64,000 nt of DNA from Symsagittifera roscoffensis (GCF_963678635.1 NC_087067.1:57080388-57144387), one strand, 5' to 3'. Counted from the first letter of the stretch, positions 20,787-31,988 are shown. Translations and numbers: made by a program. Notes: a model not told the origin generated them from the sequence alone.

Positions 20787-21711
20787 TGTAACATTCGCCC
20801 GGAAGATACATATCGACGGAAGACAAAACTAAGTCTTAAGACGACTGGCTCACGTCTAAACAGAGCTTTGCATGCTTTTCACCATCTCTACCAAGCCAGT
20901 ACTTTTCGGTGGTCTTTTCTAACATCGGGTCGACAAAAACGCTACTGCTTTCGGCTTCGGTCAAAACACTCAAATTAACTAGATTACATGCAGAAATAGT
21001 GAGGTCATGGCTGGGTCTCACTATCCCCAGACCACGAGGTCACTCCTAAAAACAGGGCTACTACTGTTTATTATATTACTACTGTTTTTTGTTCAGTAGG
21101 TAAAAATCATCATCTCCATCGAAGATGGATCAACCCTTTCCCCCAACTCCTAGCTTCTCATCCTTATCAAAATGAATCTAGATGTTAATTAAATTCAAAT
21201 CAGGACATGACAAGAAGCTAAAAGTTTATATAACAGGCTAAAAGTTTCAGTCCCGAAACCCTTCCGGATTCTTGAATCCACTGAACCAAGCTCGCTAATC
21301 TTGACTTCTTCTTAATCCGGAAGACTGTCCTCCACCCTTCACCGTTGTCTGCAACGGCCTTGCAACTATTGTAGCGACACAATAGTTGCAACTCGGAATG
21401 TTCACTGCTATTTCTGCAATCGGCTATTGTTTTTTCTCACAATTTTCGTACTTATCGTCCGCGCAACTAATGTTGTTCTGTTTTTCTTTCTTGTTTTAGC
21501 CAAAATGGCCGTTTCTGACGTTTCTCAGAAATATGACCTCATAATTCGATTTTTTAAAATTTCAAAATACCAGAATATTCTAGCCCTCACCGTTTGGCCA
21601 ATCGTTCCAATAACGTTCTTAATTCTTAATAATCACCAATCCGGAAGGCTCGCTGCTAAAAATTCGAATTCTGCAGAGATTGCATTTTTCACATTCTGGT
21701 CGAATGTCACA
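20787..21711 (-). repeat. Family-B 5' LTR
   Basis: TGTAACATTCGCC to GGTCGAATGTCACA on the plus strand, 925 bp, partner of 6630-7545. The adjacent primer site at 20761-20774 shows that this is the 5' LTR of the minus-strand element. ATTG follows from 21711, matching ATTG before 6630. Confidence 0.9.
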
Positions 21712-21896
21712 TTGATCATTATTTTTGCCTAAATAGAGCTGGCGGCCGTCGCACTTGACGAATTTTCCTTTCTTCGAGATTCAGCAATAAAACATGCATT
21801 TTTGAAGGAAATCGTTCACCGCAGCCAACAGTTAAGCTACGCTGCCAAAATCTTGTTCTTTCCTATATACCATATAGTTTGGTTGCATATAATAGG

Positions 21897-22684
21897 GGTG
21901 GCGTGTCACGGAGCCGAATACCCGGATAGCCGAAAAATAAATTTGTTCCCGGATAGCCGAAAAATAAATTCGCTCCCGGATACCTGAAATTTTGGGTCTA
22001 CTTAGCAATTACCTCCCTTCTGCCCCCTTACCCATTTCTTAATTGGGGAGGGGGGGGGGGGGGAGATTCGTTACTAGGTACCATAGGGGTGAAAGAGATT
22101 CTTTAAACTTACTTAAAAACCTTGTTTTCATTACCCTTTCTCTACCCTTTGTTTAGGTACCCTTTCTCTACCCATCCCCCCACACACACACTTAGTCCGA
22201 TCATTCTTTCTTCCCATTCCATTCCCCCTCCCAATTACTTCCTCTGACCACCCACATTTACCCCCACCATGCCCCCCCGTTTCGGGATTTTTTGAAAAAA
22301 TTTTGACCAAAAAATACCGTTTTTCAGCGCGTGCTCCCCTTTAAAATTAGCATATACTGAAAAATTTTAGAGTTTGTCGTCCGAAAATGGATATCATAAA
22401 ACATACCAAAGAGGGACCCTTTGGTTGTTGAGGCAGTCAAATCCCTGTAGTAGTCGGACTTTTGCTATTAATTAATTCATTGAGAGCAAAAGTATTACCC
22501 AATCAAATCTCTTAAAAATGTTCGAATAGCTAACAAAATGTTCTTAAGAATTTTGTTAGCTATAACAGGCTGCGCTTTTTGTCCAATCAGAATGCGTCTC
22601 AAAATTTTCTGATTTAATTTAAATAAAACCGGAGGTATTTAGTTTTTTCGGCTATCCGGGAATGCGGCTCCGTGGGTATGCACC
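21897..22684. mobile_element. hAT-like MITE with 8-bp target duplication
   Basis: 788 bp flanked by a perfect ATAATAGG direct repeat (21889-21896 and 22685-22692). Its ends are imperfect inverted repeats: GGTGGCGTGTCACGGAGCCG on the left, and CGGCTCCGTGGGTATGCACC on the right. CCCGGATAGCCGAAAA is repeated just inside, twice on the left and once inverted on the right. It has no ORF of note. The 8-bp duplication and short inverted ends fit a non-autonomous hAT-superfamily element. A 12-base poly-G run lies near 22050. Confidence 0.75.
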
Positions 22685-22976
22685 ATAATAGGTATGTAAC
22701 GTCATTTTACATGTAAACAAGCCAATACCCCCAAACTTTAGAAGGGAAAACATGCACCAACCAAAACTTAATTCCATTCCCGTTTCCATTAAGTGGCTGG
22801 AAAATTATCAATTTTAACCCCCTTAAAACACGCGTACCCGAAAAAGTAGCGGCTTTAACCCCTTTGGGGGTTAAAAGTGTTAAGTACAACGGCACACCGA
22901 AAAATGGGGGGGTTTAAAAGTGGTCATTTTCCTAGCCACTTTTACTATACTACTGTCGTGTGATTTTTAGAATTAA

Positions 22977-23157
22977 ATGTTTGAGTCTGACTTGATGGTG
23001 AAGCACCAAATTGTTGTTGTTGGTTTTGGTGCGGTTGGAAAGTCCGCACTAACAATTCAGTATTTTCAAAAGTGTTTTATGGATGATTATGATCCAACAA
23101 TTGAGGACTCGTTTACAGGACACAAGAAAATTGATGGAGAGTGGTGCCTACTCGAAG
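22977..23157 (+). CDS. Ras-family small GTPase, single exon
   Basis: The open frame from ATG 22977 (or the better ATG at 22995) encodes the first 55-60 residues of a Ras-type GTPase. It has the P-loop GFGAVGKS, a switch-I/effector stretch [11 protein letters not shown], and IDGEWCLLE leading into the strand before switch II. Ras proteins are membrane-linked GTP switches. The exon ends at a strong donor, AAG|GTAAGT, at 23157/23158. A TTTTTAG just before the first ATG could equally be an acceptor. Switch II (DTAGQ), NKxD and SAK motifs should lie in later exons; I find none in 23158-25249 or elsewhere in the window. A large intron filled by the family-C element, or an orphan pseudo-exon, are both possible. 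Confidence 0.7.
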
Positions 23158-25249
23158 GTAAGTACTTTTAGCTTATGCCATTCTTATTCCTTGATGAAAA
23201 TATGATATTTGTTAGAGACTGCATTTTCTCTGAGGTCTTCGTATCTGCTGACTTTCGTTAAAGATGCTAAATTATAGTGTATATCACACACTACTCCTCT
23301 GAGTTGAGGCCTTGTGTGTGTGTGAAAAGTTTCACAATATGAGTTCAAATATTATGCACAGGTTACTAACTTACCATCGTTTTTAGTAATAATGAGCGAA
23401 AGGAAAATGCCGGTTAATATATTTTCTAGTTCCCTTGAAATACATGCGATAGAAAGACAGCAAATATCGATCAACAATTACCAAAGTTCAAGTGAAAGAA
23501 ATTGCGTTTCAAAAGTGACCTAATTATTTTCAGATTTTGCAGCGGCGTTAAAATTCCAACTTCAAAAATTATGCTTTAGTTGTACCAAATTTATCATAAA
23601 TGGAAGCGTTCTACTTCCTGTCCACAAAAGCAAAAGCCTCATCCTCGGCGTGAGATTTTTTCTTCATTTAAATGGCTTGTCAGTAGTATAGTGAAAAAAA
23701 AGGCTGCAATAGGAAAACGATTGATTTTTAAATTTTGTCAGGCATCAAATACAAACATTACTATGCTCGCAAGTTTCTGCCTTTCTTTGCTGCTTTTTTG
23801 ATGTTGCAGCTTCGTTAACTGTTGACGACATTGGGTACGTATTTAGTGGTTTCGTCTCATGCCTAGTCCAACGTTATTGCCCTGTGTGTTGTGTGTGTGC
23901 TGTGTGAGCTAAATGTGTTCAGCTAAACGAAGGGCGTCAGAGGGTATTGAAATTTGTCGGTCTGCCTGGACACTTATAGCTCTAAGAACATTTTTTTTTT
24001 GTTTATACTAGAAGTTTTCACCATTTGATGTTGCTGAATTTTAGAGACCAGATGGGCGCGGCATAATTCATCACGCTCCGAATGATTCCTTTATGGCTGA
24101 CGGCTAGTTTTTCCTTACATCCTCAAGTTATTTGAGGATGTTTTTCTAGCCTGAACGATTGTTCAAATATTGTGTGCACTAGTTCCAAATGTGAACATGT
24201 AATCATCAGTAACACCCAGGACTTTTAGGTTTTTCGATTTTTATTCGATTACCTCCAATATCGATTTGATTTTTACACAAGCAAAGCCTGTTTCATAGTA
24301 TGAACTATCTTTTTTTCCAACCTAATTCGCAATTTTTTTTGCGACAAAATGTGTTCATTTTGAAACTGTTCATTTTGATCAATACGCAGCTAATAAGTAC
24401 TGCCAATGCTAAGGCTATTAACACAGATTATTATATTAAAAATAGCACTTTGGCTTCAAGGTATCATGGATCTGTAGCGTAGAGGTAGGGAAGGAGACCT
24501 GCAACAAAAAAAAGAGTTCAAACATGGGCACTGTCGAATAATTTATTAAAATTTTTTGTATACTAGTTGAAATGCGTCCGCTCAATAAATTGAGGCTTGT
24601 TAGTTGGTATTTTTTTTAAATTGACTGAAACTGCTAATGCGTCATAATTGGCTTGCGTCATTTAGCAATTATGTGGACTATTAATTGGCTTGCATCAGTT
24701 AAGAAATTTGGTACACTCAAAGTTTTACTCATTCAGATTTTCACAGTGGCGTTTTTGGTCATATTTGTGCTTGTGTATGCGAAGTGCAACTTCGTCTCTG
24801 TGTCTTAATTTACTTGGCAGACCAAGAGCTAAAGATTTGCCATAAATTTGTCTTCATGGGATAGATATAGATGCCTGTTTTCTGCCTTACTTTTAGGTGA
24901 GTGAAGTCATAGTTCATTGAAGTGTGAATTTCATTTGGGCGTGGACCGAAAGTTAGGATTGTTGTCATCAGCATAAGTGAATTCATTTGATTTATTTATG
25001 ATTATTATTTTCTCGTGGTGGCAAGAGTGGGTGAGAGAGCACCACCTTGTGGAATACCTTGTTCATTTTTTCTCATGCCAGATTTCCCATGCGTCTCTAA
25101 ATTCAACTTATTTGAAGCGTCCTTGGTGGTAGGATAATAGCCATCGGTTGCTTTTAGCTGTTAAGACCGAGTTATTTGGGTCAGCAAGAAGGACGCTGTG
25201 AACAGTGTTGACGGTCTGCTAATTGTTTCTTCAAGCGTAGTTCAGTAAG
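23158..25249 (+). other. Putative Ras intron or intergenic DNA
   Basis: About 2.1 kb of AT-rich sequence after the Ras exon donor. No further Ras exon, RNA gene or transposon end is apparent. Small ORFs (for example 23580-23801 and 24300-24482) have no recognisable content. The family-C element begins at 25250. Confidence 0.4.
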
Positions 25250-28200
25250 TGTGATATAGTGTCCCTTCGGATGGCCGTGGACAGCTATATCGTCGTTTAT
25301 TGATAGTGTTGTTAGCTGTTCGGATAGTAATTAGCGCTACTGGCTATCAATTATTATTGAATTGTATTCATAATTTATATGTCTCGAGCGGCTAAGACTT
25401 ATCTTGCTTTTAGGGACGCAGGATTCGGTTCTTAACTTCTGGAATATCGCTAGTCGATCGGCGCAAGTTAGAGCATAATTGCAATATTTTATTCTGTTCA
25501 GGTCTACCCAATTGATTAGTAGCTCGGTATGAATCTCTTCTGATTGGTACCAATTACCATCAATATTTACATAGTTAAATAAGTATAAATGTATGAACTT
25601 CATTTCATTAACAAGGTTAATTATGTAATCTATTATAGCATAAGAATGCATGACATCACGCAGTGATGTCACACTACCTCACAAGAAGAAATCTTCACGG
25701 GTGGTTTTGAGTTTTTGACTGTTTACAGTTAAAATAATTGAGTTCAAAAATTTCCAATCAAATTGACAGAATACAAACTGCTACAGGCAAATTGGTTTTC
25801 TATCCATCAGGTTATGGCAAGAATTAATTAACCTTCAATGAGTTGGAGGTACAGGTTATTACTTCGAATTACGTAATGTGAAATAAAATTGTATTAATGT
25901 TAAATGGGAAATATTTTAAAGCGGACAGAAAGCCACATTGAGTCGGGTTAAGTGAGTTAAGTGATAGGTGATAGGGTCAATTCGATGATAGCGTGATAAC
26001 TTCAGTTATCAACTGTAACTAAATTTGCACGGCAAGTACTGTAGTGTCATGTAGCAGACTATTGCTGTTTGTCGTTTCGTTTCAAATTTTCGTATCGCTG
26101 ACTTCGTTCATTGTTTGGTGCATGTCATTCATTTTGCTCCATTATGCCTAAGTTTATTGTTCACTTTGATCTGGGCTTTTTGATCCTTCTATTAGTCGCG
26201 GTCATTGTGGTTTTGTATCCAACCACGTAACAGTACTCTGTTTTGTCGAAAAATTCCCGATTTTTTTTTGAAGTTGACAGCTTATAAAGCAATTTGTACT
26301 TTGTTTTGCGTGCTTAAAAGTTGCCACTGTGGGTTTCAGACATCATCTGATTGTTAAGAAGTATTCTTATCTTCTTCTTTTGGGTATTGTGTGCCTCTGG
26401 TGGCCTGACACCCCGAAAGTCAATGATACACTTCTTTTTGTGTGAAGACAGAATTCAATTTTTTAACGATGATTTTTGCTTTTTAGCCACCATCGTCTCA
26501 TAATACAGAATCTGTCTTTTTGTTTTCAATTTTTTTCTTCTGCTGTCACTGCACTTCACTCATATTGGCTGTTCCAGTACTTTGCTGGTTCGACTGAGCA
26601 AAATTTAGCGTCAGACAGAATGATAAAGGATGGATTCCCCTTTTCTTCAAAGTTATCGAAGATTTTTGGTCTGGTCGTATCTTTTAAGACTCGAGGAAAT
26701 TGTTCAGTGTGTCTGACAGCCTGTCAGGGTTGTCCCAACGGATGCGGTGGATGATTTCCGGCGTAATCATAGCTTTTGAGTTCGGATTTTTAGCGAATAA
26801 CTCCATCGATTTTTTTTTCTCGTTTTTGCCTATCTTATTACATAGGAATTTCGGAAAATGATGTATCTTTCCCAATTTTGATCTGCTAGTGAGCTGACTT
26901 CATACGCTTTCCTCGTTGGCCTTTTGGTGGTCACTGGGCTCAAAAAAAATACTGTTTCTTCTTCTCGTTTTTTGGGGGGAGCAAAAGTTTTTTATTCCTA
27001 ATGCTTAAACATGGGCAACAGGTGGATTTTTTGAGATCTTCACGATGTTGTTGCCTCCTAGTGAACCCACTTCGTGCAGGTTCCTCATTTGGGCACTGGT
27101 GATGAATGGCGTCAGAGTTTTCAAAATCCACTCACAACATTGGTGGGGGCACTAAAAGTTTTTTATTCCTAATGTTAATACGTGGGCAACAGGTGGATTT
27201 TTCGAGATCTTCATGAAGATGTTGCCTCCTAGTGGACCCACTTTGTGTCTGTGTCCCGGTAGGGCTATAAGGATGATCCAGGAGTATGAAATTGTTGTAC
27301 CACGCATATGGTGTCTTGGACGTCTGTTTTTGCGGAAATCTCGAATTTGAAAGAAGACTTTTCTCGAATTTTTCTCTTTTTTTTTCAACTTGACATCGTC
27401 TTTTTTGATTTTTGTAACATCAGCTGGTTGCTGTTGGAGCTAGAAAGGGTTATAGTGAATGCATGAACGGTAGGGCGCAATATCGTGACATATTTCATAT
27501 GTAAATGAAAATTTTGATGTTCGTTTTTTCGAAAATGTCGTAAATTAGGCTGAAAATTCTACTTTCTTTCAATTTGTCGAGACCACATCCGAGTTTTGGC
27601 AAGGCTATCGCATTTATTGCTTTCTGCAAGAGCTGTTGCTCCATACAGTTGAGGCTTCGTGACAAATCGTAGTAGGTTGGTTTATCAAAAAATTGTGGTT
27701 TAGTGACTAAATTGAAAATCGATTTGTTTTCCCGAGGCAAAGAAACTGCAACTGATGATCCAACTATTGGTGTTTCAATGCTTTGTAGGCCTGGTCTCAT
27801 GCATGGATAGGCACTGCTGATTTGTCGTGCTACTCCTTTGTTCATGTGAAAGTCACTTGAGACACAGTGCGCTATAGATCCTGGGAACTGTAAAACATTT
27901 CCTGGTCCGACAAAGATATTTGGTTCATCATATATCGATTTCACCGAATCTTTGCTGCTGCCAGGTCCATCTTTACCTTTATTTTAGTCAGTTGCTTCGC
28001 TCGTTTTACGCTGTCCTTTCGTATTTTTCTTTTCGTTTTGCGTGGAGGGAAATATTCATTCGCCTCTTCTACTTTCTTCTTCATTTTTGAGCGGTTCTCG
28101 TTTTGGGTTGATCTTGGACTGAACGTTACTGGAGCCACTTTGTGTCCATCTACTGTTCGTAGGCTGAATTTTCGTGGTTGCAGTTCGCGTGGTGGTATTG

Positions 28201-28807
28201 GGTGATATCTCACATCGTTGCTAAACCGAAGTTGGGCGTGTATTCGGTCTCTAGCTTCGGCTGCTGCTTTTCTTCGAACAACTGGCTGATGTTCGCGAAA
28301 CTATTCGTCGAGGCTGTATCCCTCGGGATCAGATTCGTTGTTGGTTAATCTGTCAGGGCGCTGCTCATCAATGATATCAATTGGTGGCGCGGCCGGTAGT
28401 TGAAATGGTGGTAATTCCGGTACATGTCCTGCTCCTGGGATTGAAGGTGGATCGGGCGGTGGTGGTATTACTGGTACTGGGACCGGTAGTGGTGCCACTA
28501 TTGGTGCTGCTGGCGCTCCAAAGGGTTTCGACAGTTTGATTCTAGCTGGTGCGACTGATTGATCGTTTTCGTCACTATTATCAGGTTGGATCTCATCTCA
28601 TCTAAGAGTTTCGGCAAGTTTTCGTCGAAAAGTCCTGGTTCGCTTCGGTATTTCCCGAGTGAGGGATCCATTTGGAACTTCGTTGGATCTATTGGATCGA
28701 CATCATCTGGCTGATGCTGTGGATCAACTGGTCTGAGACGAATTCGATGCACACATTGAGTGTAGTTAGTTCCAACTTTCCGAATTATTTAGTTCGAATT
28801 TATTAAC
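25250..28807 (-). repeat. 3.56-kb terminal direct repeat, left copy (family C)
   Basis: Starts TGTGATATAGTGTC and ends ...TTTATTAAC on the plus strand, about 98-99% identical by eye to 34730-38312. The 25250 end matches the 34730 end, which abuts a primer site, so it is a true LTR 3' end. The other end lies inside integrase coding sequence. The part from about 27490 down to 25250 is non-coding and probably contains the conventional LTR. A 105-bp unit occurs twice at about 26980-27085 and 27155-27260 (GGGCAACAGGTGGATTTTT ... TTGCCTCCTAGTG). Confidence 0.85.
27495..27983 (-). CDS. TARG1/OARD1-like macro domain protein (family C)
   Basis: Open from 27983 to 27495; the conserved part starts near 27930. 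Counting from 27944 (149 codons), the macro fold is clear throughout. GNVLQFPGSIAHCVSSDFHM (15-34) is the first ADP-ribose loop; NKGVA (35-39) follows. FNLVTKPQFFDKPTYYDL (77-94) carries Lys82, and LPKLGCGLDKL (115-125) carries Asp123. In human TARG1/OARD1 the equivalent Lys and Asp remove ADP-ribose from glutamate/aspartate. The end, KTNIKIFIYI, is the last strand. Length and motif order match the single-domain TARG1 group better than MacroD or viral macro domains. Predicted role: binding or removal of ADP-ribose marks from host or element proteins. It overlaps the preceding frame by about 45 bases, so it may be fused to pol by a frameshift. The second copy has one nonsense codon. Confidence 0.85.
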   Translation of the reverse strand, partial: NKGKDGPGSSKDSVKSIYDEPNIFVGPGNVLQFPGSIAHCVSSDFHMNKGVARQISSAYPCMRPGLQSIETPIVGSSVAVSLPRENKSIFNLVTKPQFFDKPTYYDLSRSLNCMEQQLLQKAINAIALPKLGCGLDKLKESRIFSLIYDIFEKTNIKIFIYI

Positions 28808-28808
28808 A
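27941..28808 (-). pseudogene. Pol C-terminal tail (family C)
   Basis: Continues integrase after 28808. First comes the integrase C-terminal end (GTNYTQCVHRIRLRP, around 28740-28780), then an acidic region, a Pro-rich stretch (about 28380-28500) and a basic region up to 27941. Three lesions are visible: a TAA near 28789, a 5-base GATGA duplication near 28598 that shifts the frame, and a TAG at 28301-28303 after which the same frame stays open. All three are also present in the other repeat copy. The macro domain follows in another frame. Tails of this kind occur in Gypsy pol proteins. Confidence 0.65.
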
Positions 28809-29772
28809 CTTTCTCAACTCTGTACAGGGGTATCCAGACTTGCATTGATTTGCTTCCAAAGTCTGATTGAGTACTCAACAGAGGATTTAGTAGTAGACAA
28901 AATGATTCAACTTTGAGGGGCTGCGCAAGTGCCTTTTGATCGTAATAACCTCTATACTTGTGTTACGAAGAAATCAAGTTCTTTTTTGTTTCTTTGTTGA
29001 ACTTTTCTAGCATCGCATCTTGCATTGCCGTGACGAAGTCTGATTCTGCTGTTACTGCTTCCATTGCTTTCGTCGAAAAGCGAAGATTAAGTGGTTTTGT
29101 CGGTTCTCTTCCATGAAAAATTGAGCTTGGGCAGCATCCAATTGTCGAAGAGTATGACGTATTGTGTATAAATGTTGCCAATGGGACATATTTGTGCCAG
29201 TCTGACCATTGTTCATTAGTGTTCAGCTTTAGGATTCGTTTAAGTGGTCCATGAGATCGTTCGACAAGGCCAATAGTATGCGGGTGTTTTAGTGTCGCAT
29301 GGTTAAGTTGAATTTCGAGCAGTGTCGCCAATTCGTGCATAAGTTCTGAAGTGAATGCCTTTCCAAGATCAGCTAGAATCTTCTTCGGGATATAACTATG
29401 AATAAATAACATCTTTGTGAGTTCTCTTGCAACAGTATCCGCGCTGGCATTTGTCAATGGTGCTGCAAACAAGTATTTCGAGAATTTATCGATACCAGTG
29501 AGAACAAACTTGTAGACTGGTGACTTTAGTGGTCCAACGATATCAATTTGCATCATGTCGCCTGGGAAACATTGTAGTGATGAAATTAGTTGTAGTGGTG
29601 GAACTTGGTGCTTTGCCGTTGCTTTTTTGAGTTGCAGACACGTCAAACAATTTTTAATCGTATTAGTTAGAAACTCAGTGAAGCCGGGAAGGTAAAATCG
29701 TTTTCTAAACTCTTCTGATGTCCTTGTCATTCCAAGATGTCCAGCGGTTGGTGAGTTGTGAAGTCGATACAC
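28809..29772 (-). pseudogene. Integrase (family C)
   Basis: The 269-codon segment 29772-28963 has the zinc-binding HHCC domain (HNSPTAGHLG at the start, NCLTCLQ near 43) and the DDE core: MQIDIVGPL, ILADLGKAF and LVERSHGPLK supply Asp, Asp and Glu. A TAA at 28963 interrupts the frame, which then continues open to 28808 with a typical Gypsy C-terminal strand (PLYRVEKVL). It integrates element cDNA. It is separated from the upstream linker by an in-frame UGA at 29824. The direct repeat begins inside this domain's C-terminus. Confidence 0.85.
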
Positions 29773-29823
29773 AACTTTTTTCCAACGATGTTTTGGTAAG
29801 CCATATTGCTGGTGTTTTTCCTT

Positions 29824-30246
29824 TCATGTATCATCGAAGAAGTTTCGGTACAGAACATCGTTTTCAAGTATCAATCGGTTGAACTGTTTCGCGTATTTCT
29901 TCCGACTGTTTTCGTACGTGAGGTTTGGAACTTGGTCATTCCGTATCCAAATCATCACATCTTCGATATCGGGATCTTTTTCTTGGTCATTTTTTAAATT
30001 GAGAACTTCGTGACTTAATTTCAGGTCATGAAAAATGTCAGCAGGATCAGGATATCCTACTGCTGCAATTATTGGTCTTATAACTCGAACAAATTTTTGT
30101 GGCACTAAGGTGTCTCCATCTTCTTGAACATTTAGCTCATGTAAACAGGTCTCATATAGGCCGAGTTTTTGAAGTTGGCTTTTCAGTGCCTCATCGATTT
30201 GCTCAATTTGGATTTCGGAGAAAGCATCGTTCACAGTTTGTACCAA
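29824..30246 (-). pseudogene. RNase H-integrase linker of pol (family C)
   Basis: A 140-codon segment in the same frame as RNase H (13 open codons and a UAA separate them) and as integrase (17 open codons and a UGA). Acidic, helical, with no catalytic motif. It corresponds to the connection region of Gypsy pol, ending in the strand-rich part (RLILENDVLYRNF) that normally precedes the integrase zinc domain. Confidence 0.7.
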
Positions 30247-30285
30247 GTTTAGAGATGCATCGGGTACTTTTGCTGTCGTGTCAGT

Positions 30286-31017
30286 TTATATCTCTCGTAC
30301 CGGAATTTTGTCTGTTAGTTTCAGGAACAGAGAAGCTGATGGGTCTGTTTGCATTCTTGAGAGAAAATCTGCTGCATAATTCGCTTTTCCAGGTATATGC
30401 GCAATGATGATGTTCAATGCCATTACTCGATCCAGGAAATTCCAAACTGATGGTGGAATCGTTTTTGCTTGGAAAAACTGTGTCAAGCTGCGATTATCAG
30501 TAAGGATTATCACTGGTTTGGATGATCCCCAGATGAAGTGAGAGAATTGATCGAGGGCAAAGTATAGAGCTAAGAACTCTTTGTAGTATATGGAGAACTT
30601 CAGTTGTGCTGTATTGAAGAGTCTTGATCCAAAAGACACTGGTGCATACGTTTTCATTTCACCTTTGTTGCCAGTCTTCACATAGTCTTCAACCATGAGC
30701 ACAAAACCGGTTCCATGATAGCTTGCATCACAGAGTATTACGTAATGTAGTCCTGGCTTTGGCAACCGAAGTGTTATGTCTGTTGCTTGTATCAGATCAT
30801 GCTTTAGCACTTCAAGACTTTTGTGGTGCTCTTCATCTGTTTGAAACGCAACATCTTTTCTGAGAATTCGATAAAATGGTATCAGTTTTTCTCCTAGGCT
30901 TGGCATATAGTTGCGAAAAAACTGTACAAAACCGATTAGTCGTTTAACTTGTTTAACCGTTTGTGGCATTTTTATTTGTTTTAATAACATTGAGATTTCC
31001 TCTTGTTCAGGTGACAC
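30286..31017 (-). pseudogene. RNase H and RT connection (family C)
   Basis: A 243-codon segment. The first 60 residues are the end of the RT thumb (KRLIGFVQFFRNYMP). RNase H follows, with the expected acidic residues: ILCDASYHGTGFVL, YKEFLALYFALDQF, ILTDNRSLTQFF and NYAADFLSR supply Asp, Glu, Asp and Asp. It degrades the RNA strand during reverse transcription. It is in a different frame from RT (31032-31988); an indel near 31070 separates them. A UAA at 30286 ends the segment. Confidence 0.85.
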
Positions 31018-31031
31018 TCCTGCTGGTGTAA

Positions 31032-31988
31032 TTATATTACCAAGGAACTTCGTGACACATTACCGATCTCACATTTGTTCGGCGACAGTTTAAGTCCTGA
31101 CTTCCGTACGCATTCGAAGATTTTCGAAAGGGTCGGTATCATTTCATCGAAGTTATACACAACGCTTCCTATGTCATCCATGAATTGTGTACATAGGTCC
31201 GCAGCTAAGCATGGATCAAGGTAGTGTCGGATAAATGAACTAAATCCTGTGACTGATTTGCTTACACCTTGAGCCAGGCATTTGTAGGCGTAGGTTCGTG
31301 AACCGAAATTAAATGCCAAAAGTTGGACTGAAAGGTCATTTGCCATTTGCACACAGTGGTATGCTTGTGAGCAATCAAGTTTGGTAAACAAACTCTTTCC
31401 TGCGAAGTGGTTCGAGGCATCGGTCATGTTTGAGATTGGAAAGTTGCTGTTGATATAGTCATTCTTGAGTGATCGGTTTATCCTTCGGAGGTCAATCATC
31501 ATCCGCAATTTACCAGATGGCTTTCGATGTGCAAATAGTGGACTACTGTATTTCGAATGTGACAATGTTGTTATAAGTCCATAATAGTGCATAAGAACAA
31601 GTTCCACTGTCAATTCATGTCGCAAATGTATCGGCGTAGGTGGTCCTTGTGTATACAGAGGTCGTGTGTGTTCCGGTTTTAGTTTGATTTTGAGGTCGGA
31701 ATTGTACCCAACATCGAATCTATGTTTGGCGAAGATGTCCGAAAAGTCAACAAGCAAATCTTCTACTTTTGACCTTTGGTCTTCTGTCGACGCTGAATTC
31801 TCCCACTTAAAATTCTTGATAAATGTCAGTCGATCTTGATAATTCGTTTTCGGTTCAAGTTTTTCAAGACCTTGAAAATGAAGAATTTGGTCGTAAATGT
31901 CACGTTGGATTTCAGGAAGTAATTCAGGGTTTTGACATGTTTCAGGCGTAGGAAACCAAAATTTCTCATACTCAGGTTCATGCTTCAT
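31032..31988 (-). pseudogene. Reverse transcriptase (family C)
   Basis: A 318-codon segment with the Ty3/Gypsy RT motifs in order: SSPLFAHRKPSGKLRMMIDL with a following RINR stretch, LFTKLDCSQAYHCVQM (first catalytic Asp), a YKCLAQG turn, and QFMDDIGSVV near residue 269 as the catalytic box, FMDD rather than the usual YxDD. LSPNKCEIG follows. Phe at the first position occurs in some active RTs, so it is not by itself a lesion. The frame is lost after CEIGNV by an indel near 31070. Confidence 0.85.

Larger units (their letters stand above)
6630..21711 (-). mobile_element. Giant family-B LTR retrotransposon, gag/RT deleted
   Basis: A 15.1 kb minus-strand element bounded by 916-bp (6630-7545) and 925-bp (20787-21711) LTRs. 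In sense order it has 5' LTR, tRNA-Asn-type primer site, leader, a palindromic junction, integrase, a macro-domain-like pol tail, about 410 bp spacer, an 8.5 kb reading frame starting with an SGNH hydrolase domain, 3' UTR, polypurine tract and 3' LTR. Gag, protease, RT and RNase H are absent; the leader joins the integrase linker directly through the palindrome at 20183-20396. The LTRs differ by roughly 20-25 substitutions plus one 9-base indel by eye, so the insertion is not brand new. Related sequence is at 39125-41330 and 58904-63196. Confidence 0.85.

Noticed and set aside
6630-21711. Plus-strand orientation for the family-B element
   Set aside because: Primer site beside the right LTR, purine tract beside the left LTR and all coding segments agree on minus.
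26476-26754. 92-codon plus-strand ORF repeated at 35958-36236
   Set aside because: Identical because it lies in the long direct repeat; no recognisable content.
28301-28303. Programmed UAG readthrough in the family-C pol tail
   Set aside because: Possible, since the frame stays open after it in both copies, but the neighbouring TAA and 5-base duplication indicate a degraded ORF.
31032-31988. FMDD as proof of an inactive RT
   Set aside because: Phe is tolerated at this position in some RTs. The frameshift, not the motif, shows that this copy is dead.
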